Part shown: positions 46,791-61,300 of the stretch, piece by piece | Layout: every line of letters begins with the position of its first letter | How positions within the stretch are numbered: the first letter of the stretch is position 1 | Source: Hemicentrotus pulcherrimus | Lineage: Eukaryota > Echinodermata > Echinoidea > Camarodonta > Strongylocentrotidae | Reading direction: 5' to 3' | Length of the DNA stretch: 64,000 nucleotides | Assembly: GCA_003118195.1 (NCBI GenBank) | Contig: BEXV01000617.1 | Span: 66,016 to 130,015, forward strand | Position numbers and translations under genes: made by a program | The notes under the pieces: generated by a model | Database searches by the model: none | What the model was told of the DNA's origin: nothing | The model's input: the letters and a program-made list of their open reading frames with translations, nothing else

Positions 46791-47379
46791 TATTTATAGA
46801 TAAAATGTTTGTTCCACAGTGAAGGTCGTTATTAGCAATTAGCAATATAGCTTGTGAAATATTAAAAGAATCTAAAAGGTATTCGTGTCCGCGTTTAACT
46901 TTTCTGAGTTAACTTTAAAAAGCTATAGTTGGTTTATTGCTTTAAATGAATGTATCATCATCATTTAGAGAACAATAAACGAAATAACATACCAAGTACA
47001 GTTGTGGTGATTTGTCAGAAGTTTTGTATGGAGGTCAGTTTTGTATCACATTGCCATCTAATATTAAAGATCAATTAAGTGTAGACTAATGTACAGAAAA
47101 GGGGAGGCAGAAAAGGTGTAGCCATATTTCTCTGAGCATCGTAATTGTATTTATTTTACTATTTATGTCTACATTAAGAATATAATTGACACTTTGGATC
47201 GTGTAAATTGGAGCGGATATCTTCTTCAACTTTGCCGTTGCAAATAAGTTTGGTCGTTGTGGTGTAGCATCTAAATATACATGTACATCGTACTTGGATT
47301 CCTTTAAACGTCATACTGGATTTGGGCTCATCAAGATCTCTCTATTAGCTTGAGCTCCCGATACTTGGTAAAATAAGCG

Positions 47380-47491
47380 ATGGCCATGGATTTCCACAAA
47401 ACAGTCTCAGTTCGTTTGATTTTAGTTATTGTATTTCTAAATTTCGGAAAACCAACAGCTGCCTTTCCATCTGATCGAAACAACACCGCTG
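47380..47491 (+). CDS. Gene C first coding exon: signal peptide
   Basis: ATG at 47380 (a second in-frame ATG two codons later). Hydrophobic core RLILVIVFLNF, likely cleavage near PTAA|F, then donor G|GTAAGT in phase 1. Confidence 0.82.
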
Positions 47492-50400
47492 GTAAGTTAT
47501 TTTTCTACATTTCTTTCCTTTAAGTCGGATGTACAGAATTTTCTCAAATATTATGTTATCCGTTCATACAAGGATCATTATATGAAAACATAATGGTATA
47601 TAAACTTAATCAACAAGGAAAAGTAATTTTAAACTAAATCGACAAATGGAGAAAAGTTTGAGGTTACCATAGTTACATTGAAATATCAATCGAGTTTGGT
47701 AAACATGTTCAATGTATTGTCAGTTCTCAAGTACCAATATCTTTACTTTTCTTATTAACAGAGGGTCTTTGTTTAGGCTAAATTTTTGTTATAGTTACTA
47801 TCACTTTTAATCATTGACATATTACCAGTATGGTGTATTCATCATCATTTAATAATGTAGATGGAAGCATAGAAAGTATAATGATTACACGCGTTCAATG
47901 CGATCTAAACCTAATTACAGTGGGTACCCCAACGCATACTGGAAAGGTGGAGGGGCTACTAAGACAGATGCCTTTAAAGCTCAACCGTCCTACTTGTAGC
48001 TACTTGCTCCCTCTATATAGAAAACTTCCCAAATCGGTGCCTGTTGGTCCCCCATGATCCTCTTTTTCTTATGTTAGTTGAGAGCTGAGTTAATTAGATA
48101 GCCACCTGTCAGTGACCTCGCTGTGTGGTCTAATCCCCTCTGGCCCAGCAGTATTAACGGTCTTTAAAGAATAGATCATCCTATATATTTGCTATATGAA
48201 CAAGTACAATAAGTATGATGTTGGTGCTGTTGCTCTGTTCACCAATTTCAGCAGTTATGTACATTTTTTTAACTCAACCATACTAAAATAATGTATCAAC
48301 TAGTTTGACCGACATATTGAAATGAATTACATTACATCTCTCTTGAGACTGGAGATCTGGTGTACAGTTTATTTTTCATAAATGATGTTATTGTGTCTCT
48401 TATCGTTATTTCTGTGTTTGAATCACCTATTTGCTTGTCTTTTGGGGGATCTAAGATCAACATGGGGCCAATGAGCGGGGGTGGGGTTTTCTCCTTCACC
48501 TTGACTAGGCCCGTGTTTGATTCTTAGTGCCGTTTGATTTCAGACCTCAATATTTAACATTGAACTACTTTGTCTACGAGACATGCTCTTTGAAAGATTG
48601 CTACTCCTTAATTTTCATCACTAACTGAATTTTTAAACTTCAATCCTAATCAACATTAACGTAACCCTAATCCTAAATCGAAATTTAAGCTAAAGCCCTA
48701 TTGCTAACCAAAGCCTATACATCTGATAAATTAGAGCCCAGAGCAATGGTGATGAAATGTCAGATCACCGAGTCATTTCTGCTTTGATATTTTACTACAG
48801 AGTGGGCAGTACGACTTGTCGGTGATGAAGACAATGTATTGCCAACTGAAGGAATAGTACAGGTCTTTCTGAACGGATCCTGGGGAAATATCTGCCATCA
48901 TAACTGGGATGCCAGGGATGCCGAGGTAGCCTGCCGCAGCCTAGGCTTCAGCGGCTTATTCATGGAACACAAATCGTATCTACCATGGACTACGAACGTT
49001 CTGTTTGATTTTCGATGTTCGGGGAACGAGTCCTCTCTTGAGGAATGTCCGCACAGTTTCGCTGACGAATTTAATGAGTGCGGGATTTCTATCAGGGCGT
49101 CAGCCACATGTATGAATTCAACAAGTAAGGAGTGTTGTATCACTTTCATTTGATTACGTATCCTTTTTTTAAAACACAAAATGTTTATTTATTCAGAAGT
49201 GGGTTTATTTTAAAGATGTGTGGAAAAATAGAAAACAAAGCTTCAAGCACGATTATATTTTCATTTAACCCCGCTGGTTATTTTGACAATTTCTTCAAAG
49301 AACACAGTGAAGTCCACAAAATGAATACGAGGCAATCTATTTGACGTGATCTCGCAATCCCTAAATGCGATGCCGAATATCGTAAACATTCGTCATGCTA
49401 CGACGGCCCTTTCCTATGGAATAATTTGCCGATTGAAGTAAGAACAAAAGATACCCTTAATTCCTTTAAATTTCACTTACAGAAGCATTGCTTAATTCAT
49501 AGCTCTTACCAGTAATCTTAATGATTATTCTAAATTCATTCCCGACGTTACTCTGGTCATTGTACATATGTTCATATGTCTATTTTTTTTTATTGCGTCC
49601 GCCATTCGGCCACATGCAATATCTCCCAATGTTTTTCATATTAGTCTAATTTTTACATAATGTTTGTTATTTCTGTTATTTAGAGAATTGCCATCTTCTT
49701 TTTCTTTTTTTCTTTTTTTCTTTCTTTTCATTTATGATTCTATATTATGTTTATGATTATGTTGATCGTTCAATTATGCTTTGATTTGTATAATATCACA
49801 GGGCTCCATGGGAGACCAACTTATTGTCGAATGGGCTACCCTGTTTTTTTTTAATAAATAAAAAAGATAGATAAATAACCCTCTCAAGAATGCAAATTTC
49901 CCCATAAGTTTTCCATCAGACGAAATATGCCTTCTACTAACCACTGCAAACAATAGCTTTACATGTATGTGCCTTCTTGGATAGAAAGGATAATTGCAGT
50001 ATCAAGGGGCACCACATTCAACCCCCGCCTCATCCATGGCCATGAATCCTGACCATGCATTCTCCTGAAACTGCAGCATTATGGTATCAGAGGCCAGCTC
50101 TTGTCTTGGGTCCGTAACTTCCTCAAAGGACGCACCCAACAAGTGGCACTTGAAGGAGGTTAGAGCATCACGAAAAGCGTATCTTCAGGAGTGCCCCAGG
50201 GCACTGTCCTTGGACCTCTACTCTTTTTGATCTTCATCAATGACCTCCCTGACTGCGTTTCATCATCGATTCGCCTCTACGCCGACGATGCTCTTTTGTA
50301 CCGATCCATCAAGACCCAGGATGACACCGAAGCTCTACATCAAGATCTTACCAATATACAGGAAAGGGAGCGAAAGTGGCTCATGTCCTTAAATACTGAG

Positions 50401-53400
50401 AAGTGTGAGGTGCTGAGGATTTCCAGCAAGCGTAAAAACATCCTCGCTTCTATCCCTTACTCCATTCATGGGACAACACTTCGCACTGTGGATGAGGCAA
50501 AGTACTTAGGCGTCACTTTCCATTGAACTTTAAAGTGGAAACCTCATGTCAAAAATATCTGCAAGAGGAGCAACAGCACTCTTGGTTTCCTCCGACGTAA
50601 CCTAAAGAAATGTCCTCCACGAATTAAGGAGCAAGCCTACAAGACATATGTCAGACCGACCCTGGAGTACTCCTCTACAGTATGGGACCCTCACACCATT
50701 GAACTCACATCTCAAATAGAAATGGTCCAACGGAGAGCTGCCCGTTTTGTAACATCCGATTACGGCCAACAGAGCAGCGTCACCACGATGCTCCAGAAGC
50801 TGAAATGGCAGACTCTCTTCGAACGAAGAGCCCACAGTAAGGTTATCATGCTGTATAGAATTATGAATGGCCTCGTAGCCATTCCTGCGGCTCAACCCTA
50901 CCTATATACATCTTCCGGAAGGACAAGAGGACATCACCAACAGTTAAGACAACAGAACTGCAGAATCTCTGTCTACCAACACAGCTACTTTCCAAGTGTG
51001 GTCTGTCTTTGGAATGTTCTCCCATCTACAGCGGTGTCGGCCCCGTCTATGGAGGTCTTCAAGAACCGCCTCTCTTCAGTCACTCTTCGCTAAGTGACAG
51101 ATGCTGTTTTTTTTACTTGCACATTAGCTTCAAGTTGTTCTTATTTGTCCGTCACTGCACTTCCCTTGCACGTGTTCCTGCGACCGCGCAACTTTTTTTC
51201 TGCACAAAGTACGACGATACTATAGAGGGATATACTACATTGGAAGAAGAAGAAGAATCAATGGATTCGTAGTTGGTTTTTAGTTAGTCTGGCAATGTGT
51301 CTGTATGAATCTGACTGGCTCAAGGCCTGTTCTAATATACACTGTTGACAATAAAGTCAGACTTACTTATTCATAACTTTTTCTTTTTCACTGATGCCCC
51401 TTAATTTGGGTAATTTTTTTTATACCTCTTTGCATGAACTGATTGTGGCAGTAGGGTTTAATCTGGTAGTGGTATGGTATTTATTGAATCATGCATCGCA
51501 GTTAGATATACTAAATTTTGTACCAAATGTAAAACAAAAGCAAAAATACGAAGGAAAAGAGGAATATGTACCTCAACAACATATAAATTCAAAGTGAGGA
51601 AAAGAGAAGCAAAGATGTAGAGAAAAGAGGTTAAAAAGGGAAAGATAGAGAGAGAGAGAGAGAGAGATAGAGGAGAGGAAAAGAGGAAGAGAGAGGGAAG
51701 GAAAGTGAGAAAAAGAGAAAGAAAGGATAAGAGGCCGAGAGATATAGTGAAGAAAGAGACAGATAAGGAAAGATAAAAAGATGGAGAAAGAGAGAAAAAG
51801 AGAGAGAGAGGGAGAGGAGAGGAGAGAGAGAGAGATGAAGGAGACAGAGAGAGAGAGCGGCAAGAAGTAAAGAAGGGGAAGAAGAGAAGGGGATCTTGCC
51901 AACAATTAAAAATTACGTACAAATTGACGATAAAAAGATAAAAGTATGCATTGCAACATTGACATTACGAAAAGTATTAATAAGATGAACAAAACAGACA
52001 TTGTTAACATTGTATGGCTCACCTAAAAATCTTTTGGTAAGTTATATACAAATGTATAAATAAGAATGTTTCCTTTTTAACGCAGATGGTAGCAGAAACA
52101 TTATGAGAGTATAATAACAACGTCTTTCAAAAAAATAAATAAAAAAATACAGGCGGATATAGCAGACAAGCAAGATTCAAAAGGAGTAATTGAACAAATT
52201 TTGAATTTATATCTTTTAATGTCTGATTTCACATGTTTTATTGTAGTGTAATTTTTTTTATCGATTTTTAAAAAGTCACACAATTTAGCCTTCGGGCTGC
52301 GAGATGATTTTCAATAAAACAAACCATTTATATATCATAGTAAAGGGTAACGTATACCGTGTCTAATGATACCATATTCATAAACACGGATGATTGAGCA
52401 GCAGGCTTTTCAAAAAGTATTGTCAAAATCCTCCAGTTTGGGCTCAAGCAGTGAATGTGGATCAAAAGCCATTATGTTTGTGTAATCTCATTCCAGACAC
52501 AATTGCTCACTTATTAACATTGACTATTAGGCAGTTGAAAACTGAGCAATGCTGTTGATATCAACTAAAAAAAAAAACAAGGAAATACTTTTAAAAGCAA
52601 AAAATATGAAATTCTCTTCATTATGATGAAAACCTTGACTTCATTCGCATCTCTTGTTCGAGGTAACTGTTCTCATTGAGTGATACAAAATGGATGAAAT
52701 TAATTTGTGATGTTATATTTGATGTTTTGAAAGGTTACGAAACCGGTATTAGAGATAAAGCACCGGACAAGTGATCAGAGAGAACTTATATAACATGAGG
52801 CAAGAAGTTAGTAGGATGTTCAAAATAATAAAAAGGTTATTCTATGGAGTGAAAAAAAATTATGTGAAAGCATAGATACATTGCATCATATCAATGAAGT
52901 ACACAATCACGAGGCCAAATGTATCTTCTAAAAGGATTTAAGACCAAAGAAGCACATGCATATGATGTGACCCATATTCGTTCCATCAGTCAAAACTTTG
53001 TACGATGCAATTTTGACAATACTTTTTTAAGACACTGTGACAGAAATATTATGAATAGGGTATCATTTGACAGTAAAAAAGTTAAGCTTTATCATGACAA
53101 CGATTTCAAAGTCATGTTGGTTATGAAGTTTTAATTAGGAGCTACCAAAGTAGGGTACACTTTTGTTATGTGCACTGTATATCAAGAATAAACCATATCA
53201 TCAAAATCATTTCAATAGGACAAAAACAGTGGTAATTTGTTTAAAGGGAACTGTATGGCTGAAGTGTATATCGATGTAACCATTTAAATTATACCCTATA
53301 GTTCGTCTGTCTGAAGGCCAATATCCTTGGGAGGGTTACGTGGAGGTGTTCTACCATGGCTCTTGGAGATCAGTATGTGATGATCGCTGGGACATCAACA

Positions 53401-55291
53401 ACGGACATGTTGTCTGCAGATACCTAGGAATAGGTACAGCTCTGGATACCGACCAACATGCTACCACTTCCAAGAGAGCCCCAGAATATATCATAAATAG
53501 CATAAGTTGCAATGGCAATGAATCCAGTATACTTGAATGTTCGTGGTCAAGGCTTCGTAATTACCAGTGCAATTCTACCCGTTTCGCCATGGTCCGATGC
53601 TCAACTGGGAGTAAGTTGCTATCATTCATTCATGTGCCATACATTTAATTTACTTTAGATATTGAAGTTAAAAATTACGGGCAAATCCACGATGTTTGGT
53701 TTTATGATATCACCCATAGTTTGCATGACATTTTCCAACTCTGCACATGTTGATAGTCGTCCTTCAAAAATCGAAATATCGTGTAATATGTATCGTATAT
53801 ACAATGCAACTATAACTTTTGAGAATGATACAAGGTGTAAACATTTAACATAATTACTCCTTCATAATTGCCATTATAGTTCGTCTGGTTGGGGGAAGGA
53901 ATAGCAGTGAAGGGAGAGTAGAGGTTTTCGCAAAGTCAAACTGGGGAATAACCTGTGGGAAAGACTGGACCCTAAACAACGCACACGTCGTTTGCAGAAG
54001 TTTAAGATTCGCTGGTGCATTGAAGGCATTTGATAAAGCTGAATTCGGATATGTTATAAATAACATACATTTGTCGGATGCACATTGCACGGGGAGAGAA
54101 AACAACATCTTCGACTGCCCAGATGCAAAATTCGAAACGATGGACTTCTGCTTTGACGACGGTGCTGGCGTTCAGTGTTCAACAGAAGGTAAATATTATA
54201 CAGATATTTAATGGTAGGCTGCGTAGTATATCATTCATTGGACGGCCGTATTTACTATGCAATTTATTACTAAACTCTATTACTGAATCACTATATCATC
54301 CATGTTTCGTATTTGTCTCCTTCATTCCACCCTAAGACGAAGTCATCTATCTGACGGATGGAACCAGCATCTTGGATGGCGTAGTAATATACTACTACAA
54401 CGGCCAACATAGATCTGTATGTAGTTACTCTTGGGACATGAACGATGCTGACGTTGCCTGCAGAAGTCTGGGACTGGGAAGCGCACGAAGCACTACTACA
54501 TCGCATATTACAGATGGCAGTCATGTTGACGTCACACTCGACCATGTAGAGTGCACGGGGAATGAATCTAGATTGTTCGACTGTCCTGGGGTAGGAGTTG
54601 AATCTCATGAGTACTGCAATGCATCCGAGGTGTCTCGAGTCACATGTTCTGGAGGTATGTATTTTACGAGCTCATCCGTCCGTTCTAAAAAAAAATCGCT
54701 TAATGCATTTGAGGAACAACTGCATAATACCCACGTAACCCTTACCATGACCCTGATGGTGGGGCCTATTTATCCCAGACAATAACCCTATTCACAATCC
54801 CTACCCTTACCCCAACCACCCTAATCGTAACCGTAACCTTAACCATTACCCTGTGTGACCTTGCATGACCACGACTCTAGCCTTACGTTAACCGAATACA
54901 TTGTATGGCTCCGTGACTGGGTATTCTGCGGTTAAACCGCAACTTATTTCAAACCTACAGAAATGTCGCTTTTATGTTATCATTTGATTTGGAATGAGCC
55001 TCCTTATGATATCTAATTCAGTTACAACACATTTTCTGATATTAACGCATTGGCAATTTGCACTTTTGATCACGTATTTCATGTATTTCAGAAACATGGC
55101 AAATGTTGGGGAAAATCTTTGAGTAACAATCTTGGTTTATATCTTTGATTGCAGGAAACGCGTGTGTTTTAGGTTTGTGTCCTCTTGAAATGGATACCCG
55201 AGGTATGAGAGTATTGAATGTTTTATAGTTCTGATAATGATAATAATTAAAATAACAATAACAATGGTAAGAACACTACCAATAATAATAT

Positions 55292-55326
<35 letters not shown>

Positions 55327-58300
55327 TTACTACTACTTCTACTACTACTACCACTACCACTACTACTAATAATAGTTAAAATTATTTTTTTTTCATTACT
55401 TTATTATTAAGTGCATCTATGGTATCTTAATCAAAACGCTGAAACCAAAGAATGTATTTAAAACAATAACATAATAAATTTGACACCTAGCTTATTGTGG
55501 TAATCATCAATATACAAAATGTTACATATATTCAACTATAACTGTAGATAAAGCTATAACACGAACAACGGAATAGACACGTAGAGATGGTGTGTGACAG
55601 ATACGGACGCTAGCAGAATACAAATCATTTATAATGTTTCTATTAATAATCAATACGCTGTTGGTAGTAGGTAAATGTACATACATTTCACTGGAGTGAA
55701 AGCAATTATGATTCATATTATCTAATGGTCTGATAAAAGGGTAATGCTGCTACCTTTTCTTCTATCAAATAGGAACCGTATGTACCTACTTAAGGGGATC
55801 AGGTAAGAGGAAGCATACCAATTCTCAGTTGCTAAATGAAGTCTAGATCAAAATGCCATTGTTTTTATAGTTTTTTTTAAAATGCCCAGTTATAATTGAA
55901 ATGTTTCATTGTACAGTCATCAATTTCTTAAACTGATATCCCGAATCAACATTTAAAACAAACTATCATTCATAATAACAGTTTAAAACTCCTGCATGCC
56001 GTAAAATAATACAACCATCTTTAAAGGTCTCATTTGCAGGTCAAACAAATGACAAGGTCAAATTTCACCTGCATTTTAAAGATAATACTAATTTAGAACT
56101 TCCATTAAAATGATTGGGGCTTGAAAATGTCTTTTTTTTGTGGGAAAATAACGACTGTTAGTTGTAAAATCGTCTGTTGGGATTGCAATCCCTTTAATAA
56201 ATAGCTTGATTTTCAACCCCTTTAAAGGTACTATGTCCAATTTGCAGCCCCAAAAAATGAAAAAGTTAAATTCCAACTGCATTTGAAAGATGATACTAAT
56301 TTAGAAATTCCCTAAAAAAGGTGGGGCTTGAAAATGTCTTCAAGTGGGAAAATAACGACTATTAGTTGTCAAATCGACTTTAGGGCTATAGAGCCCAAAA
56401 AGTAATAGTCTTGATTTTCAGACAATTGTACGGAATGGTCTTCCGTTTTATGCTGCGCAAAGGTTCAATCAGTTTAATCGTGGCCATCACAAGAAGTGGG
56501 TTATTGATGTAGACAAATGCTCATGTACCCTTTACAACTCTTTTCATGTATTTTATTACCAAAGAAGAAAAAAAGTCAGTCAGTCACTCAATAGTGTTAA
56601 CAGTAAATTCTAGCAAGTAAACAGGTTTCCTTGCATAATTTGAATATGAGGACACTGCTAACGTTTGAATTTCACAGATAGGACATACATGACATATTCA
56701 TAATTCCTGCAAAGTTCTACAGAATTTGAGGTTGGCTGCAAAAGGGACATAGTACCTTTAACCGAATGGTCGTAGGTTTTGTGCTGCGCAAAGATTCAAT
56801 CAGTTTAATTATGGCCATAACAAGAAATGGGTTATTGGTGTAGGCAAATGCTCATGTACCCTTTACAGCTCATTTATGTATGCAAAAAAGAAGTCAGTCA
56901 GTGACTCAATAGTGTCTGACAGTGAAGTCTAGAAAGTAAACGGTTTTCCTTGCATAATTTGAATACAAGGACATTGCTAACGTTGACAATTCACAGATGG
57001 GACATACGTGACATATTCATAATTCCTGCAAAGTTATACATAATTTGACGTTGGCTTCAAATGGGACATAGTACTTTTAACGATGCTTACTGAGAGTGAT
57101 ATTCCAATTCAATATTCCATCTTGTAGACTGAGACTCAATTGTCAAATATATCACTGTCCTTATTTTGCATGTAGATCAATGTGCTCATTATGAAAACAA
57201 GAACACTGGACATGGACCTTTTGGCTTACAATGTCTGTGAGTATAATCAACATATTATGGTGTCATAGAATCGTGAGATAGAACGCTCTTGCGTTGTAGA
57301 TATATCATACTTGGGGTAATTTATCAATGTGTGGCGTTATTATACAAATAATACAACGTCAAAGAAAATCTTTTAGAACGATAATCAACAAATTATGCTT
57401 TACTCCTTAAATAAAAGATAAATTAAAGTTGGAGTCAAGCCTTCTCGATTACATCTAAGTTGCCTTCACTTTAGATATACGCAGGGATACGCGCACGGCA
57501 GAGAGGTATGCAGTGTGCAAACAACCAAAAATGCAACGCGAATATAACCAAAAATGCACTCCCGTGCAATAGAACATTTATGGAATATCATGTGACCAAC
57601 AATCCTCCAGTCAAATGAAAAGGATCCACATAGGTGTTGTATAATATATACTATCTAGCACCTACCTGCGGTATTATGAACCAAGTGCATTCAAGAACAA
57701 TTCAACATTTTGACATTTAACATTTCTGATTGTGTAAGGCGAATACATTATAGCTTAAAGATAATGTTCGGGGAATGTGATTGCAGTGTGAAAGAATTTT
57801 CTAGAAGCAATAGGTTAAGGTTGACTCTGTAGTAAAAAAAAACAACTTTTGTGTACTGTGATGTCTTAAATTCAACAAAATGATAAGAAAATAGACTCAA
57901 ATTTGTTGAAAACCATATGCGCTGCATACAGAAGTGAATATAATGGTACTACACACATGTGGCGTAATGTTCAGTACAAACTAGTACTCATCATTTTTTC
58001 GGGGAACATTTCTTTTACGATATTCTTCCAACTGACCTACAAAAACGAGAAAGCACACAATTTATTTTACACCTTAAAGAGAGATTAACCTGCTACTTAA
58101 CTTAATCATTAAATAATTGTTCTCTTCTTCAAAAGATCATCAGTAGAGGAGGGATCATCTAATTTCTCATTTGGACAAATCCTGGAGTGTCAGAGGGAAA
58201 TAAAAATCGTGTAAGTTCAGTAATCTTTACATGTCTTCTTTAGTCCGGTTAATTTCCTAATCCTAGATAAAGAACTGGTTGGTAGAATTCTAGTAGGTGA

Positions 58301-61300
58301 TTATCCTAGGGTTGTCTTGTCCTGCAAGGTTATCGTCCAGTGGGTGTCCGGGTAGGGTGAGAAGGGGGGAAGTGTTATATTTTGTTCCAGAGGGCAATTG
58401 ACACTGTCAGCCATCGCACTAGCGTCCTTTGGTAAGATATTGATCCATATTTGACCTCTCCTGTGACTTAATCTACTCGGTTTTGGGAAAAAATCTGAAT
58501 TAAAATTAGTGATTAAAATTCGTGGCCATTTTCAGTGGGCGCGATTTGAGCAGGCCTCACATCAGATCCCTTCGAGGGAAATATAAAAACATTCACTGGT
58601 ATGACTGGGAAATGTTCTCGTCATTCTCCTGAAGACGATGAAAATATATCGATCGAAACGTCAGAAACCTAATTATTTATTTTTGAGAATCAAGTATACT
58701 ATACCAATGAAAGCTACAATTAATGAAAGTTTGATATAAAATAATTTGCATTAGCTTTTTGCCCTTATTTCTTGAGTATATCCAGTCATTTCTTTAAACT
58801 TAATTCTTTTTTTATATGCAGTTTTCTCGGAAGGAGCAACATCGCTTTGTTGGCACAGTCGACTTTCTCTGAAATGAAGAACCTAGTTTATTTGTGAGTT
58901 GTTTTTCTGTTCATTTACATAAACTGATTTAAAAAAAGAAAAGGATAAGGTGAGAATTCTCGGTACATTTTTTTGTCAACTCGGTATATACAAGAGAAAT
59001 CGACTGCTTTTTGCCATCACCCCTCGGCGCGCTGCCCACCCAGTTGCGCCTCGGGGGGATAGCAGCGGATGCAACTTCCCCTTGAGCGTATAAAAACAGC
59101 CCGTCCTTCCGTAGCAGTCGATATCTGTAACATAGTTCGTAGTTCGTAGTTCATAGTAATAGTAGTAGTAATAGTAGTAGTAATAGTAGTAGTACTAGTA
59201 ATAGTAGTAGAAGTATTATTTTTACTTTTATTATAACAATAATATTATTAATAAAACTACTACTGCTACTACTGCTACTACTGCTACTGCTACTACTGCT
59301 ACTGCTACTACTAGTTATACTAAAAGTAACGTTAATCATAATATTTATTATTGTTATTTAGTTTTGTAACTATTGTTAATGTTATTGTTATTATTATTAT
59401 TATTACAAACCAATTCAACAAAGCCAAAATTATATGATCTTAAGAAGATATGAAATTGGCCTAAACCATATAGGATGGGTTATTTTCTTTTTATTCCGGC
59501 GCATCCCAAACGCTATTCTAAATGTTTTGATTAAATCATCTATCTTAGATTGCTTGATTCCAACATGATTGTAAGTGTTCCCGATGGAATCTTTGAAGGA
59601 CTTGAGAATCTTGAATTCATGTAAGTTTCAACAAATCTGTTCTTTTATTTTTTTGTATCGCCAGTGCTCATCTATCGTAACCAATTTGGAAATTACCTCG
59701 AAGATAAAATCAAATTTGAGATAGCAAATAGACACAGCCGTTTTTTTACGACTTATAAATAACAAAAATCCATCTGAAATTATGAAGACAAACTTTTTAG
59801 CGTTGGAGAATGGTTGCGGAGATGTAGCTCTTTACCTTTTTAAGGATAGAATCTAATGACTTATCACATATAATGATTTGTCCAACTTTTATCAACTTCA
59901 ATGAGTAGATTAGTTTTTATGATCTTTAGACAAAATTATGATAATTTTTTAATAAATATTAGTCAGCGTGTTTTATGTCAGTGCTGGAAATTGGTTGGAT
60001 AGTATTTATGTTCATGAAAATATATAATTCATATCATTATGTAAATAACAATGACATTAATTAGATTCAAATTCAATTAACAGCATTAATGCGTTCAACA
60101 AGTGATCTTCGAATAAACCAACCCTTGCCCTTCCTCTAATCTTTCACTCAGTGACATGTCATACAATCAAATCACATTGATCTCTACCAAGATGTTTTCC
60201 TACCTGCCAAAACTTCTTACATTGTAAGTATATACATATATAAAAGCATGGAGGTGAGATTCTTATCATGACAGAAATTATGGCAGTTTCATGCATATTT
60301 TTTCTGATATTTAAGCAAGAATAATCTAGACCTCGCGGTCCAGCAACAAGAATTTTGAAAATATTTCTATCATGTATACAATTGTCGACTTTAAATCTTT
60401 ATTTNGGGGGACATATTGCAATATGCACACCTAGCCAAATTCGTAGTTCATGATGGGTTAAATGTCAATATGTCATTCTTTTTCGGAAAGAGGGGAGGGT
60501 CAACTCTGTATTCGACTTCGCTTCTAATATGCCCTATGTTCGCACTATGTAATGTATTGTAAATGATATATTTTTTTCTCGTAGATCACTTGGAAATGCA
60601 ATATGTGCGTTGCTCTGAATGATAATAATTATATTGATAATATTAAGTGCACTGTTATCTAAAGCTAGTTCCATTTCCGAGTTTATATGCATGTGAGCGT
60701 CTATCTTGTGCGTGAGTGTGGGGGATGGAGATGTTTAAGTGAGCTCGTGTAAGTGTTTAATAAAACTCCAATTAATCATCACCTGTTATTTTCTTTCCCT
60801 TATACTTATTCCACAATTCAAATGTCCCATAAGCGGGTTCTTTTGACGAAAGAATATATATATATATATATATATATATATCAACAGCCTTTTCAGTAAG
60901 GCTGTCACGTGGTGTTACCAAAAGCATAACTTTCAGATTATTGTTTAATTTTGTAGGAGCCTGGAGTACAACAATATAGTAGAAATTTATAACGGAGCAT
61001 TTCATGGACTGCCATCACTGGAGAACCTGTGAGTATTATTAGAATACAATACATTGACTCATTAACATTTTAATTGGAATCAGAAATAGACGTTTGAATT
61101 TATTGACCACTCTGTTTCAAACATAAATTTGCCTTATACTTATAAGGAAATTATTTCATTCATAACATAGTAACACATTACAGCGAAATATACTGAAAGT
61201 AAACATCATGACATGAAACAAATATCAGGGTAAAAATGAAATGGAGTTTTATAATTAACAACAAGTAATCCACAGGATTAAGTACACAAAGTAAAAGGAT

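Larger units (their letters stand above)
40385..47379. other. Divergent intergenic region between genes B and C
   Basis: No certain gene. It must hold the 5' regions and promoters of both receptors. Contents: purine-rich tract (41745-41995), a 129-codon unrecognised frame (42658), poly-A (43652), MITE-2 with SINE-1 inserted (44421-44930), a roughly 430-bp tandem duplication (45885-46790). Confidence 0.6.

Noticed and set aside
51458..51922. Ser/Leu-rich 154-codon frame on minus
   Set aside because: Translation of a purine tract; no start or splice context.
54735..54865. Interstitial telomere
   Set aside because: Words are irregular and interrupted; no regular TTAGGG/AACCCT array.
55262..55375. 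CRISPR-like repeat arrays
   Set aside because: All short tandem repeats here are microsatellites; no spacer structure, and the genome is eukaryotic.
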